Below are positions 26,551 to 35,504 of a stretch of DNA of 38,063 bases, in pieces. The number at the start of each line of letters is the position of its first letter. The first letter of the stretch is position 1. The stretch lies in contig JACQZV010000175.1 in assembly GCA_016213695.1 (NCBI GenBank), forward strand, positions 1 to 38,063. The letters run 5' to 3'. This stretch comes from Acidobacteriota bacterium. GTDB lineage: Bacteria > Acidobacteriota > Vicinamibacteria > Vicinamibacterales > UBA2999. Under the pieces are notes generated by a model that was not told the DNA's origin, searched no databases, and worked only from the letters and a program-made list of their open reading frames with translations. The translations under genes and the position numbers were made by a program.

Positions 26551-27450
26551 ATGAGGCGACGGGATCGGGCCGCGCTCTGCGTCCTGGTGACATGCCTCCT
26601 CGCACCGTCGGCCGTCTCCGCGCAGGGCCGCGGCGGGCGCGGGAGCGCGCCGGCCACCGCGCGCGCGACGGCGCCGATCGACCTGACCGGCTACTGGACG
26701 GCCGTGATCACCGAGGACTGGCACGTGCGCATGCGCACGGCGCCGCGGGGCGACTTCGGCGTGGGCGAGCCGGGCGTCATCGAGAACCCGGGCGTCGGGC
26801 TGCTTGGCGTGGGGCCGAACCCGGCGGCGCGATCGAACATTCCCTACAACACCGCCGGCGCGCAGGCGGCCATGGCATGGGATCCCGCGAAGGACGAGGC
26901 CGAGGGGAATGCCTGCAAGGCGTACGGCGCACCCGGGGTCATGCGGCAGCCGACGCGCCTGCACGTCACCTGGCAGGACGACAACACTCTGAAGATCGAC
27001 GCGGACGCCGGCACGCAGACGCGCCTGTTCCGCTTCGGGCCGCCGCAGAATCCCGGCCGGATGGACTACAGCAACGCCACCTACTTTCCGCCCGAACCGC
27101 GCACGCTGGAGCCGCCTGCCGGCACCGAGCCGAGCTGGCAGGGCTACTCGATGGCGGCCTGGACGATTGCAGGTGGCACGGCGGGAGTCGAGCGCGGCGG
27201 CCATCTGAAGGCCGTGACCAGGCGCCTGAAGCCGGGCTACTACTGGAAGAACGGGATGCCGTATACGGGCAGCGCGGTGCTCACCGAGTATTTCCGCACC
27301 ATGGAGCTGCCCGACCGCAGTTGGTGGATCCGGTTCACCCAGATTGTCGAGGACCCCGACTACCTGACCCAGCCGTGGGTGGTCAATTACGCCTTCAGGA
27401 AGCTGCCGGACGGCTCGGCGTGGAATCCGACCCCGTGTACGGCCAGGTAG
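26551..27450 (+). CDS. Uncharacterised secreted 'IDLTGYW' family protein (copy 2)
   Basis: APIDLTGYWTAVITEDWHVRMRTAPRGDF...VEDPDYLTQPWVVNYAFRKLPDGSAWNPTPC. Confidence 0.8.
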   Translation: MRRRDRAALCVLVTCLLAPSAVSAQGRGGRGSAPATARATAPIDLTGYWTAVITEDWHVRMRTAPRGDFGVGEPGVIENPGVGLLGVGPNPAARSNIPYNTAGAQAAMAWDPAKDEAEGNACKAYGAPGVMRQPTRLHVTWQDDNTLKIDADAGTQTRLFRFGPPQNPGRMDYSNATYFPPEPRTLEPPAGTEPSWQGYSMAAWTIAGGTAGVERGGHLKAVTRRLKPGYYWKNGMPYTGSAVLTEYFRTMELPDRSWWIRFTQIVEDPDYLTQPWVVNYAFRKLPDGSAWNPTPCTAR

Positions 27451-27491
27451 TGGCAGAATATCGTCGTTCGCTTTTGCAGGAGGGACACGTC

Positions 27492-28826
27492 ATGCGGTTC
27501 ATCGTTCCCGCGTCACTGGCGCTCGTCGTCGTCGCCGCCACGGTGCCCCTTCAGGCCGGCCAGTCGGCTGCCGCACAGGCGCCCGTCACGTTCGCGAAAG
27601 ACGTCGCGCCGATTCTCCAGAAGAACTGCCAGACGTGCCACCGGCCGGGCAGCATCGCGCCGATGCCGCTGCTGACCTACGACCAGGCGCGCCCCTGGGC
27701 GCGGTCGATCAAGGAGCAGGTCCTGCTGCGGCAGATGCCGCCGTGGTTCATCGACAAGAACGTCGGCGTCCAGCACTTCAGCAACGACCGGTCGCTGACC
27801 GACCGGGAGATCGACACGATCGCGCGGTGGGTCGACGCCGGCGCGCCGCAGGGCAACCCCGCCGACATGCCGCCGCCCCGCCAGTTCGCCGCCAACGAGA
27901 CCTGGCAGATCGGTGAGCCGGACGTCGTCGTGAGCCTTCCGAAAGACCTCATCGTGAAGGCCAAGCAGCCGGATCAGTGGCCCGATATTCTGGTCGATCC
28001 CCAGCTCACCCAGGATCGCTACATCCAGGGCGTGCAGATTATTCCGATCAAAGGCTACCCGGTCATTCACCACATCCGCACCTCCATCGTCGAGCCGACC
28101 GACGCCAGCCGCGGCAGCGGGCAGACCGATGATGTCGACGATCTCGAGCTGGGCGAGCAGGGCGTATTCCTCAACGAGTACGCGCTCGGCAAGGGGGGCG
28201 ACGTCTTCACGGATGGATCGGGCCGGTTGATCAAGGCGGGAACAAAGATCAACTTCCAGCTCCACCTCCACGCCAACGGCAAGGAGGACATGCCGGCCAA
28301 CGTCAAGCTCGGCCTGAAGTTCTATCCGGCCGGCTACGTGCCGAAGCATGTCATTGCGTCCATGACCGTGAGCTCGCCCCAGGTCGACCTCCGGCCGCAC
28401 GCCGACAACGTCCGGTCCGACGGCTACAAGGTGCTCGTGCGCCCGGCCCGGATCCTGTCGTTCCAGCCGCACATGCACAACCGCGGCAAGGCGGAGTGCC
28501 TTGAAGCCATCCTGCCCACGGGCCGCGTCGAGGTGCTCTCGTGCGCGAAGTTCCGGTTCAACTGGCATCTCAACTACGTGTACGACGATGACGCGGCGCC
28601 GCTGCTGCCGGCCGGCACCGTGCTCCACGCGATCATGTGGCACGACAACTCGGCGAAGAATCCGTTCAACAACGATCCCGACGCCCAGATTACCTACGGT
28701 CAGCGGACCGTTGACGAGATGTCGTCGGCGTGGCTGAGCTGGTACTACATGTCGGACGAGGAGTACAAGCAGGAACTGGCGGAGCGTCGGGCGCGTCGCA
28801 GCGCCGTGACGACCTCGTCAAACTGA
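27492..28826 (+). CDS. Secreted c-type heme domain fused to a copper type II ascorbate-dependent monooxygenase (PHM/DBH)-like domain
   Basis: CQTCH heme motif (27627-27641); IHHIRTS, FQLHLHANG, FQPHMHNRGK and TVDEMSSAWLSWYYM match the expected copper-ligand segments of PHM-family enzymes. Confidence 0.85.
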   Translation: MRFIVPASLALVVVAATVPLQAGQSAAAQAPVTFAKDVAPILQKNCQTCHRPGSIAPMPLLTYDQARPWARSIKEQVLLRQMPPWFIDKNVGVQHFSNDRSLTDREIDTIARWVDAGAPQGNPADMPPPRQFAANETWQIGEPDVVVSLPKDLIVKAKQPDQWPDILVDPQLTQDRYIQGVQIIPIKGYPVIHHIRTSIVEPTDASRGSGQTDDVDDLELGEQGVFLNEYALGKGGDVFTDGSGRLIKAGTKINFQLHLHANGKEDMPANVKLGLKFYPAGYVPKHVIASMTVSSPQVDLRPHADNVRSDGYKVLVRPARILSFQPHMHNRGKAECLEAILPTGRVEVLSCAKFRFNWHLNYVYDDDAAPLLPAGTVLHAIMWHDNSAKNPFNNDPDAQITYGQRTVDEMSSAWLSWYYMSDEEYKQELAERRARRSAVTTSSN

Positions 28827-28840
28827 GTGGGAGGCCGGCG

Positions 28841-29656
28841 GTGAAGCGGTTCGTGGTCCTGGCGCTGGCGTGCTGCGCGCTCCTGGCGCCGGCCCTTCGT
28901 GCGCAGGTCGGCCCGCAGTCGTTCGCTCGCGGCCAGGACATCAGTCCGACCTTCGACGGCTGGGAGCGGAACGCGGACGGCACCTTCACGCTCTGGTTCG
29001 GCTACTACAACCGGAACACCGAGGAAGAGATCGACGTCCCGCTCGGTCCGGACAACACGTTCGATCCGGGCGGCGATCGCGGCCAGCCGACACACTTCTA
29101 CCCGTCGCGGAAGTGGTGGGTCTTCAAGACGATCGTGCCCGCCGACTGGCCCGCCGACCGCAGGGCCGTCTGGACGCTGACGACACACGGCAAGACGAAC
29201 CAGGCCAAGGGCTGGCTCCAGCCGGAATGGGAGGTCGACACCGATCTGATCTCCAAGAACGGCGCGCGTGACCCGTCGCTGATGACCAACGGCACCAACG
29301 CGCTCGACCAGGATCACGAGAACCGCCCGCCGGTGATGGCCGGCAGCGCCGCGCAGACGATCGGGGTCTCGGACACGCTGGCCCTCACGGTGACTGCCAC
29401 CGACGATGGACGACCGAAGCCGGTGCCCGATCCGGAGGGCCGCCTGCAGCAGGGCGTGCGCGTGCGCTGGATCGTGTACCGGGGGGCCGGCGCGGTCCGG
29501 TTCGACCCGGACATCATGAGCGGCCGTATCTACGGCAAGCCGGCGACGCTGGCGACCAGGGTGCGCTTTGCGGCCGCCGGCGCCTACCGGCTGCGCGCGA
29601 TTGCGAGCGACGGCCAGGCCTTCTCCACCTACGACGTGGATGTGACGGTCAAATGA
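28841..29656 (+). CDS. Secreted hypothetical protein (GTG start)
   Basis: MKRFVVLALACCALLAPALRAQ signal peptide; FDGWERNADGTFTLWFGYYNRNTEEEIDVPLGPDNTFDPGGDRGQPTHFYPSRKWWVF; GGAGG SD upstream. Confidence 0.75.
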   Translation: MKRFVVLALACCALLAPALRAQVGPQSFARGQDISPTFDGWERNADGTFTLWFGYYNRNTEEEIDVPLGPDNTFDPGGDRGQPTHFYPSRKWWVFKTIVPADWPADRRAVWTLTTHGKTNQAKGWLQPEWEVDTDLISKNGARDPSLMTNGTNALDQDHENRPPVMAGSAAQTIGVSDTLALTVTATDDGRPKPVPDPEGRLQQGVRVRWIVYRGAGAVRFDPDIMSGRIYGKPATLATRVRFAAAGAYRLRAIASDGQAFSTYDVDVTVK

Positions 29657-31284
29657 ACAGACGCAGGTTTCTGAAGGACGGCGTGCTCGGCGTCGGCGCC
29701 AGCGCGCTGGCGGGCGCCGCGGCGCAGGAGGCGGAGCTCTCGGCTCAGCGCGTCACGAAGTGGGACCGCGTCGCCGACGTGGTCATTGCCGGCGCGGGCG
29801 CCTCGGGGCTGTGCGCCGCGATCATGGCCCGGGACGAGGGTGCGTCGGTGCTCGTGATCGATCAGAACCACGACATCGGCGGGCACGCCATGGTGAGCGG
29901 CGGGCGGATCCCGCTCGGCGGCGGCACGCGCCTGCAGAAGAAGTTCGGCGTCGAGGATTCGGCCGACAAGGTCTATCTGGATCACACGAACGCTCGCAAT
30001 CAGGAGCTCCGGTTCAGCGATCGCGATCTCGTGCGTGTGTGGGCCGACGAGAACGCGCCGACGTTCGATTTCCTGCTGGACAACGGCGTGAAGTTCGACG
30101 AGGTCATGCCGACCCTCGTCAACGAAGGCACGGTACCGCGCCTGTTCCGCACGGTGCCGTACTCCGACGATCTCAACGTCACGATCAACGGCAGTCCGGG
30201 ATCGGGTCTGGTGCGGGCGCTCGAGAAGAGCGCGCGCGCCAAGGGCGTCGAGATTCTCCTCAGCCACCGCCTGACGCGCATCGTCCGCGAGAGCGCGGCG
30301 TCTGGGCGCGTGCAGGGCATCACCGCGGAATTCCAGGGCAAGCCGGTCGCCATCCAGGCGCGCAAGGGCTTCATCATCGCCACCGGCGGCTTCACGAGCA
30401 ACGTGGCGTTCCGGCGGATGTTCGACCCGCGGCTCACCGAGGAGTACCAGGTGGCGGGGGAGCCGTGGAGCAGGCAGCCGGCCGAAGGGGAGATGCTCGC
30501 GATGGCGCTCGGCGCCGCGCTCTGGGGCACGTCGAACGTGGCAAGCGAGCACGGGCGCACGATCACCAAGACGCGCCACATCGGCGCCCGCTACGGATAC
30601 GAGAATCTGAGATGGAACCCCGGCAGCCCGATGTTCAAGCAGGCGGGCGGCTCCGGCCTGACCGTGCGCACCTATCAGGATGTCGTCTGCGTGAACCAGT
30701 TCGGGCGGCGCTTCTGGAACGAGCTGGACGACACCTACGGGTACCTCAACGCGTGCGTCGGTCGCCAGGACGACAGCGAGACGCGCGGCAAGCTGAACGG
30801 CGGCGGTCCGATCTGGGCCGTCTTCGACGCCGACGGGGTCGCGCGCGAGAAGTGGGACCCGAAGCCTCCCAACGTCGATCCGAACGGCTGGTTCTTCACG
30901 GCGGGCACGGTGGCGGAGCTGGCGCGAAAGATTGCCAACCCGTATCAGTCCAAGCCGATGCCGCCGCGCGCCCTCGAAGAGACGGTCGCGAAGTACAACT
31001 CGTATGTCGATGCGGGGAAGGACCCGGAGTTCGGCAGGCCCGGCCTGATGTTCAAGATCCAGAAGCCGCCGTTCTATGCCGCGTGGGCCACGCCCATCCT
31101 CCACGATGCGCTGGCGGGCCTCCGGACCAGCGCGCGCAGCGAGGTGCTCGACATTCGCGGCCAGGTCATTCCCGGCCTGTACGCCTGCGGCGAGTCGGCG
31201 GGCGGTTTTGCGCTGCACGGTCTCCCTCGGGTCACCGTCTTCGGCCGCATTGCCGGGCGCGAGGCGGCCCGTGTCAGGACCTGA
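29653..31284 (+). CDS. Tat-exported FAD-dependent oxidoreductase (fumarate-reductase/3-ketosteroid-dehydrogenase-like flavoprotein)
   Basis: NRRRFLKDGVLGVGASALAG Tat leader; DVVIAGAGASGLCAAIMARDEGASVLVIDQ; GFIIATGGFTSN; GLYACGESAGGFALHGLPRVTVFGRIAGREAA. Confidence 0.88.
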   Translation: MNRRRFLKDGVLGVGASALAGAAAQEAELSAQRVTKWDRVADVVIAGAGASGLCAAIMARDEGASVLVIDQNHDIGGHAMVSGGRIPLGGGTRLQKKFGVEDSADKVYLDHTNARNQELRFSDRDLVRVWADENAPTFDFLLDNGVKFDEVMPTLVNEGTVPRLFRTVPYSDDLNVTINGSPGSGLVRALEKSARAKGVEILLSHRLTRIVRESAASGRVQGITAEFQGKPVAIQARKGFIIATGGFTSNVAFRRMFDPRLTEEYQVAGEPWSRQPAEGEMLAMALGAALWGTSNVASEHGRTITKTRHIGARYGYENLRWNPGSPMFKQAGGSGLTVRTYQDVVCVNQFGRRFWNELDDTYGYLNACVGRQDDSETRGKLNGGGPIWAVFDADGVAREKWDPKPPNVDPNGWFFTAGTVAELARKIANPYQSKPMPPRALEETVAKYNSYVDAGKDPEFGRPGLMFKIQKPPFYAAWATPILHDALAGLRTSARSEVLDIRGQVIPGLYACGESAGGFALHGLPRVTVFGRIAGREAARVRT

Positions 31285-31891
31285 GCAGACGGCGCCGGAT
31301 CTGCCGCACGACACCAGCCTTGCCGTCTGGGATCTCCCCTCACCCGCGATTGCCGGCCGGCGTGCGACTGTGAAGGCGGGGATCGCGTGCTCGAGCGGCT
31401 GCAATCTGTCGGGCGCGCGGATCGACGTTCACAACGAAACGGGACAACGGACCGGCAGCGGAGAGGCGGGTTCCGCACCGTGGCCGGGTACGACCTCGCT
31501 CTACTGGGTGGAGCTCGACGTTGCCGCGCCCGACATGCCGGGCGAGTGCGCGTGGACGCTTCGGGCGACCGCGTCCGGCCCTCACGCTCCAGCCACGTCG
31601 ATGGTGCGCGTGGTCGTCGCCGCCGCGCCGCAGCATCGCGTGACGATCGCGGTGACGGAAAAAGGGAGCGGCGGTCCGGTGCCGGGCGTCGACGTGCGCG
31701 TGGGGATGTTCAGGGGCGCCACCGGCGAGGCGGGCATCGCGCAGATCGACGTGCCCGCCGGCCGCTTTGACGTCGTCGCCTGCAAGATCGGCTACGAGAC
31801 CCTCTCGAGCACGATCGAGGTCGCGGGAGACATCGCCGTTCATCTGAAGGCTGCCCCGGCATCCGAGCCGGAGCAGCCCTACTGGATGTAG
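31271..31891 (+). CDS. Hypothetical protein with carboxypeptidase-regulatory-like (Ig-fold) region
   Basis: GTG at 31271 overlaps the preceding CDS; VTIAVTEKGSGGPVPGVDVRVGMFRGATGEAGIAQIDVPAGRFDVVACKIGYETLSSTIEVAGD. Confidence 0.65.
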   Translation: MSGPEQTAPDLPHDTSLAVWDLPSPAIAGRRATVKAGIACSSGCNLSGARIDVHNETGQRTGSGEAGSAPWPGTTSLYWVELDVAAPDMPGECAWTLRATASGPHAPATSMVRVVVAAAPQHRVTIAVTEKGSGGPVPGVDVRVGMFRGATGEAGIAQIDVPAGRFDVVACKIGYETLSSTIEVAGDIAVHLKAAPASEPEQPYWM

Positions 31892-31899
31892 TCCTCGCG

Positions 31900-34071
31900 C
31901 TACTTGGCGAGCGGGTCGGGACGAAGCTGGAACCTGACCACCTTGCTCGTCGTGCCCGGGCCGGTCTCCATGTGGAACGGCGTTCGAGTGCTGACGGTCG
32001 TCCAGAGCCCCTTGCCCTTCCATCCCGCGTTCGGATCGTCGATCCGGCCGTCCATCCACTTGGTGTAGTACCCGGTGGGATACGGGACGCGCAGCACGAC
32101 CCATTTCCCGTCCTTGAGCACGAGCAGCCCCTCGGAGGCGTTGCCCGTGTCGATCGGCACGTTCCTGCCCAGGCCCAGGGTGTCGAACTGGTCGACCCAG
32201 GTGAAATAGCTGGCCTCGACGCTACCCGAATCGGTCACACCCTTGAACTGGGGCAGCGGTTCCGGATAGAGCGTCCAGCCCTCGGGACAATGCTGTCCGG
32301 TTGCGGTGGGTCCGTTCAGCGGGCCCTGGCACTTGCGACGATCGAAGCTGGCCAGGTGTCCGCTGGCGAGTGCCAGCCACGCGACGCCGTTGCGGTCGAT
32401 GTCGAACCCACGCGGCGAGAACCCCTGCACTGGTGCTTTCGCGTTGTTGAACGGCGGTTCGTACACTTCCGCCAGTGCGGTCGCCGGCGGATTTGCGCCG
32501 GGATTCAGCCGGACAACGGCGCCCGGCAGACCGAGGAGCGATCCCCACACCGTCCCGTCCGGCGCCGGAGACACGCCGTAGAAGGCGCCGCCGAGCCGCT
32601 TGTCCTTCCCGGGGTCGAGCGGCTGATCGGGCTCGACATAGGCGTCGCGCTTTCCGTTGCCGTTGGTATCCAGAATCAGCGCCGTCCAGCCCTGGGACTT
32701 CGCTTCGTCCCCCGTCTCCTCGAACATCTTCCGGTTCAGCCACCCGACGACCTGGCCGCCGCCGCTCGTCCAGAGCGTCTGGTTGGCATCCTCGGCGAAC
32801 ATCAGGTGGTGCGTGCTGAAGCAGGTGCCGATGTGGGTGAGTTTCTGCGTCTTCGGGTCGTACATGGCGAGGTGCCGCTCCGCGTTGGCAATCGGAAACA
32901 GCTTCGCTGACGGATGGCTCGATCCCTCCTTGCAGTAGTCCGGGTTGGCGGCAGGGCGGATCGCCGACGTGATCCAGACGCGGCCCTTCTCGTCCATCAT
33001 CGGATTGTGCACGTTGTTCCTGCTGCTCCAGATCACTTCTTCGCCCCAGTACGGCGACGGTTGTGGCATGGCCGGCGTCGAGGCGGGCGGCGTCTTCGGA
33101 TCGCGGACCGTCAGCTTCACCTGGCTGGTCGTATGGCGCGTCGGATCCAGCACGGGGAGATAGTCCGCGCTGAGCTCGAGCGAACCGTACATCAGTCCGT
33201 TGGCATTGACCCGCGGATTGCGCCTGTCGGTCGAGACGACGTCGTGGAGGTACGCCTTCGGATCCGCCCAGTCCCACTGGGTGATGACGACATTCCGCTC
33301 GACGCCCTGCGGCCGCTGGGGCGCCGGCGGCACTTCGCCTGCGGCAATTCGATCGGTCCAGTCGGCGAACATCGCCAGCGCACGAGGGCGGCCCATCTGG
33401 TTGAGACCGGTGCTCATCTGACCGCCCGCCTGTCCGGATTGCACGCGGCGGTCCCACGCCGCCACCGAGGAGGCGAACGCACCAAGCGCCTTGGGGATCT
33501 CGCGCGTCCCTTTCGTGCCGATCTGGTGGCAGGTCGTGCAGTTGCCCGACTTCATCCTTCTGATCCAGTCGGCCTGGCTCGTCACGACCGGCGAGATGCC
33601 GTTGCCCCCAGGCCCGGTGCCGGGAAACTCCTTCTTGTCCGGCACGCGGACGAGCGAATACCAGTAGCCGGCCGGATAGTACTGCGCGGCGGCGCGCGGA
33701 TTGGGCGCCGCCACGGCGGTGAGGTTCAGTACTCTGCCCGGCGCCGCCTGCACCTTGGGCGAATCCACGAGCCCGTAGCCGCGGACCCAGACGCTGTAGT
33801 TCGCTTTCGGCAGGTCGGGCATCACGTACCGTCCCTGGTCGTCGGTCACCACCGTTCGGCTGAATTTCGTGGGAAGGTCACTCGTTTCCGCGATGACCCA
33901 GACCCCGGCCTCCGGTCCGCGCGGGCCCCTGACCACTCCGCCGATGTCATCGTTATCGATGCGCACGGCGTCGCCGGCGACCTGGAGGGCGCTCGTGTTC
34001 ATTGGCGCCGCCGCCCACAGCACAGCGAGGCCGACGGCCACGATGCCCACAGTCAGCGTTCTGCTTGTCAT
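31900..34071 (-). CDS. Carboxypeptidase-regulatory-like domain + c-type heme motif + beta-propeller (second copy of the architecture)
   Basis: IGGVVRGPRGPEAGVWVIAETSDLPTKFSRTVVTDDQGRYVMPDLPKANYSVWVRGYGL; CTTCH (33526-33540); propeller-like LAMYDPKTQKLTHIGTCFSTHHLMFAEDANQTLWTSGGGQVVGWLN. ATG at 34071 after gaggag. Confidence 0.83.
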   Translation of the reverse strand: MTSRTLTVGIVAVGLAVLWAAAPMNTSALQVAGDAVRIDNDDIGGVVRGPRGPEAGVWVIAETSDLPTKFSRTVVTDDQGRYVMPDLPKANYSVWVRGYGLVDSPKVQAAPGRVLNLTAVAAPNPRAAAQYYPAGYWYSLVRVPDKKEFPGTGPGGNGISPVVTSQADWIRRMKSGNCTTCHQIGTKGTREIPKALGAFASSVAAWDRRVQSGQAGGQMSTGLNQMGRPRALAMFADWTDRIAAGEVPPAPQRPQGVERNVVITQWDWADPKAYLHDVVSTDRRNPRVNANGLMYGSLELSADYLPVLDPTRHTTSQVKLTVRDPKTPPASTPAMPQPSPYWGEEVIWSSRNNVHNPMMDEKGRVWITSAIRPAANPDYCKEGSSHPSAKLFPIANAERHLAMYDPKTQKLTHIGTCFSTHHLMFAEDANQTLWTSGGGQVVGWLNRKMFEETGDEAKSQGWTALILDTNGNGKRDAYVEPDQPLDPGKDKRLGGAFYGVSPAPDGTVWGSLLGLPGAVVRLNPGANPPATALAEVYEPPFNNAKAPVQGFSPRGFDIDRNGVAWLALASGHLASFDRRKCQGPLNGPTATGQHCPEGWTLYPEPLPQFKGVTDSGSVEASYFTWVDQFDTLGLGRNVPIDTGNASEGLLVLKDGKWVVLRVPYPTGYYTKWMDGRIDDPNAGWKGKGLWTTVSTRTPFHMETGPGTTSKVVRFQLRPDPLAK

Positions 34072-34103
34072 AGTCTCTGCCTCCTCGCGGAATGATGGGT
34101 GGA

Positions 34104-34132
34104 CGATACGTCCGCAAGGGGAATTGGTCAAT
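34104..34132 (-). promoter_or_regulatory. Candidate promoter TTGACC-N17-TATCGT
   Basis: Minus strand: TTGACC (34132-34127), TATCGT (34109-34104), 17-bp spacer, upstream of the 34071 start. Confidence 0.5.
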
Positions 34133-34182
34133 CGGAAACGCCGTGGCGCCAGGCAGCGCCACGATCGCCGCCGCGGCCGATA

Positions 34183-34884
34183 CTACCGTGTGCCTGGAAG
34201 CAGTCCTGACAGGTGAGGCTGAGCAGCTGTACTGGATGTCGCGACGTCGGAGAGCAGGACCGGGCGCGACCGGCGCACGACTTCGCTGCCGAGCTTCCGT
34301 GCGAATTGCCTGAAGTGGTGGCTCGACGCCGACTCGATTTCGCAGATCCGTCGAAGGCAGTCGTCCACCGAGCCCATCGCCGTGGATGCTGCGGCGTCGC
34401 CCTCCGGTTCACCCGCGGCGTCAACGCCGTCGAGCACGCGGTTGACGGGACTGTCGATGACGACGTCGAGCTCGAGCGCCTCGACGATTGCCGCGAGCGG
34501 CCGGCTGACGACCGACACCACCGGCCGCTCGAAGCCCCTGGCCACCAGCCACTCCTGCGATTGGCGCTGCGGCGTCGACCCCGCGGTGTCCATCCGTCTC
34601 GGGAGGAAGATGACCTCCCATTGCCGCTCGTTGGCGATGGCCGCCAGCCTCGCGACGGCACCCGGTTCGATCTCGTCGAGGCCCTGCCAGAAGTTGTCGG
34701 AGGCGCACACGACACGCACCAGCAGGCGACACTGTGCCGGCGTGAGGCGGCCGAGCGCACGCCCGGCCGATTCAGGCGCCGTGTCAGGGCCTGCCGAATC
34801 CACATCGAACAGTTTGCCGGCCAGATCGCTGAGCGCCCGGTCGGCATCTGCCAGTACGCCGTCGAGGCCGAAGGCTATTCGCAC
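34183..34884 (-). CDS. HAD-like protein with substituted catalytic motifs
   Basis: GTG start: MRIAFGLDGVLADADRALSDLAGKLF...WEVIFLPRRMDTAGSTPQRQSQEWLVARGFERPVVSVVSRPLAAIVEALELDVVIDSPVNRVLDGVDA; HAD-type spacing but degenerate motifs. Confidence 0.65.
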   Translation of the reverse strand: MRIAFGLDGVLADADRALSDLAGKLFDVDSAGPDTAPESAGRALGRLTPAQCRLLVRVVCASDNFWQGLDEIEPGAVARLAAIANERQWEVIFLPRRMDTAGSTPQRQSQEWLVARGFERPVVSVVSRPLAAIVEALELDVVIDSPVNRVLDGVDAAGEPEGDAAASTAMGSVDDCLRRICEIESASSHHFRQFARKLGSEVVRRSRPVLLSDVATSSTAAQPHLSGLLPGTR

Positions 34885-34984
34885 AACTCAGAAGGTCTAC
34901 TGGTAATCGTACGGGTCCCGTGGACTCCGAGCCATGGCCCAAAGGTGGCTGGTGGGGGGCACCCTCCTGGGAGGGGCCGGTCTC

Positions 34985-35014
34985 TTGACTTCCCTGGACC
35001 CCTGCGTCTATACA
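34985..35014 (+). promoter_or_regulatory. Candidate sigma70-type promoter TTGACT-N18-TATACA
   Basis: TTGACT 34985-34990, TATACA 35009-35014; about 37-nt leader with aaggag before ATG 35058. Confidence 0.5.
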
Positions 35015-35057
35015 AGGCGTGCGTGTTGGCGTGAAATTGTTCACAAGGAGACCGTTC

Positions 35058-35483
35058 ATGAGCATGCGACGTCCACTGGGTGCGGTGCTGGCTGCCGCGG
35101 CCGGGCTGCTCGCCGGAAGTCCGGCGCTGGCGCACCACAGCGTGCCCGGCACCTTCCACACCGACAAGACCGTCGCCATCAAGGGAACCATCTCGCGGAT
35201 CGACTGGATTAATCCGCACATCTACATTTACGTCGATGTGAAGGACAAGGCGGGCGTCGCGACCACGTGGAAGGTGGAGACGCTGCCGACCAATCACATG
35301 CGGCGCGCCGGAGTGTCGAAGGCGCTCATCATGGACGAGGCCAAGGGCGGAGAGGTGACCGTGTACATGTATCCCGCCATCAAGAACCCCGCGGCCGGCT
35401 TCCTCCTGCGGATCGTGTATCCGGAGGGCCATTTCTACCATCTGTACGGCGAAGAGAGCGAAATCGCCCGCGCGTCCAACTAG
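35058..35483 (+). CDS. DUF6152-like secreted protein (copy 3)
   Basis: LAHHSVPGTFHTDKTVAIKGTISRIDWINPHIYIYVDVKDKAGVATTWKVETLPTNHMRRAGVSKALI. Confidence 0.87.
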   Translation: MSMRRPLGAVLAAAAGLLAGSPALAHHSVPGTFHTDKTVAIKGTISRIDWINPHIYIYVDVKDKAGVATTWKVETLPTNHMRRAGVSKALIMDEAKGGEVTVYMYPAIKNPAAGFLLRIVYPEGHFYHLYGEESEIARASN

Positions 35484-35504
35484 GCGCGCCTGAAGGGAGT
35501 GTTC

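Noticed and set aside
26592-28826. 744-aa ORF start upstream of the PHM-like gene
   Set aside because: The N-terminal 300 aa are an out-of-frame read of 26551-27450; the real start is ATG 27492 with a signal peptide.
34142-34163. Hairpin cgtggcgc-caggca-gcgccacg between the HAD-like and heme-propeller genes
   Set aside because: 8-bp stem without a convincing T-tract; not enough to call a terminator or regulatory RNA.
31867-34240. Similar 27-bp segments (gagccggagcagccctactggatgtag / gaggctgagcagctgtactggatgtcg) either side of the 31900-34071 gene
   Set aside because: About 22/27 identity with no extension into flanks; too short and imperfect to call a flanking duplication or insertion signature.
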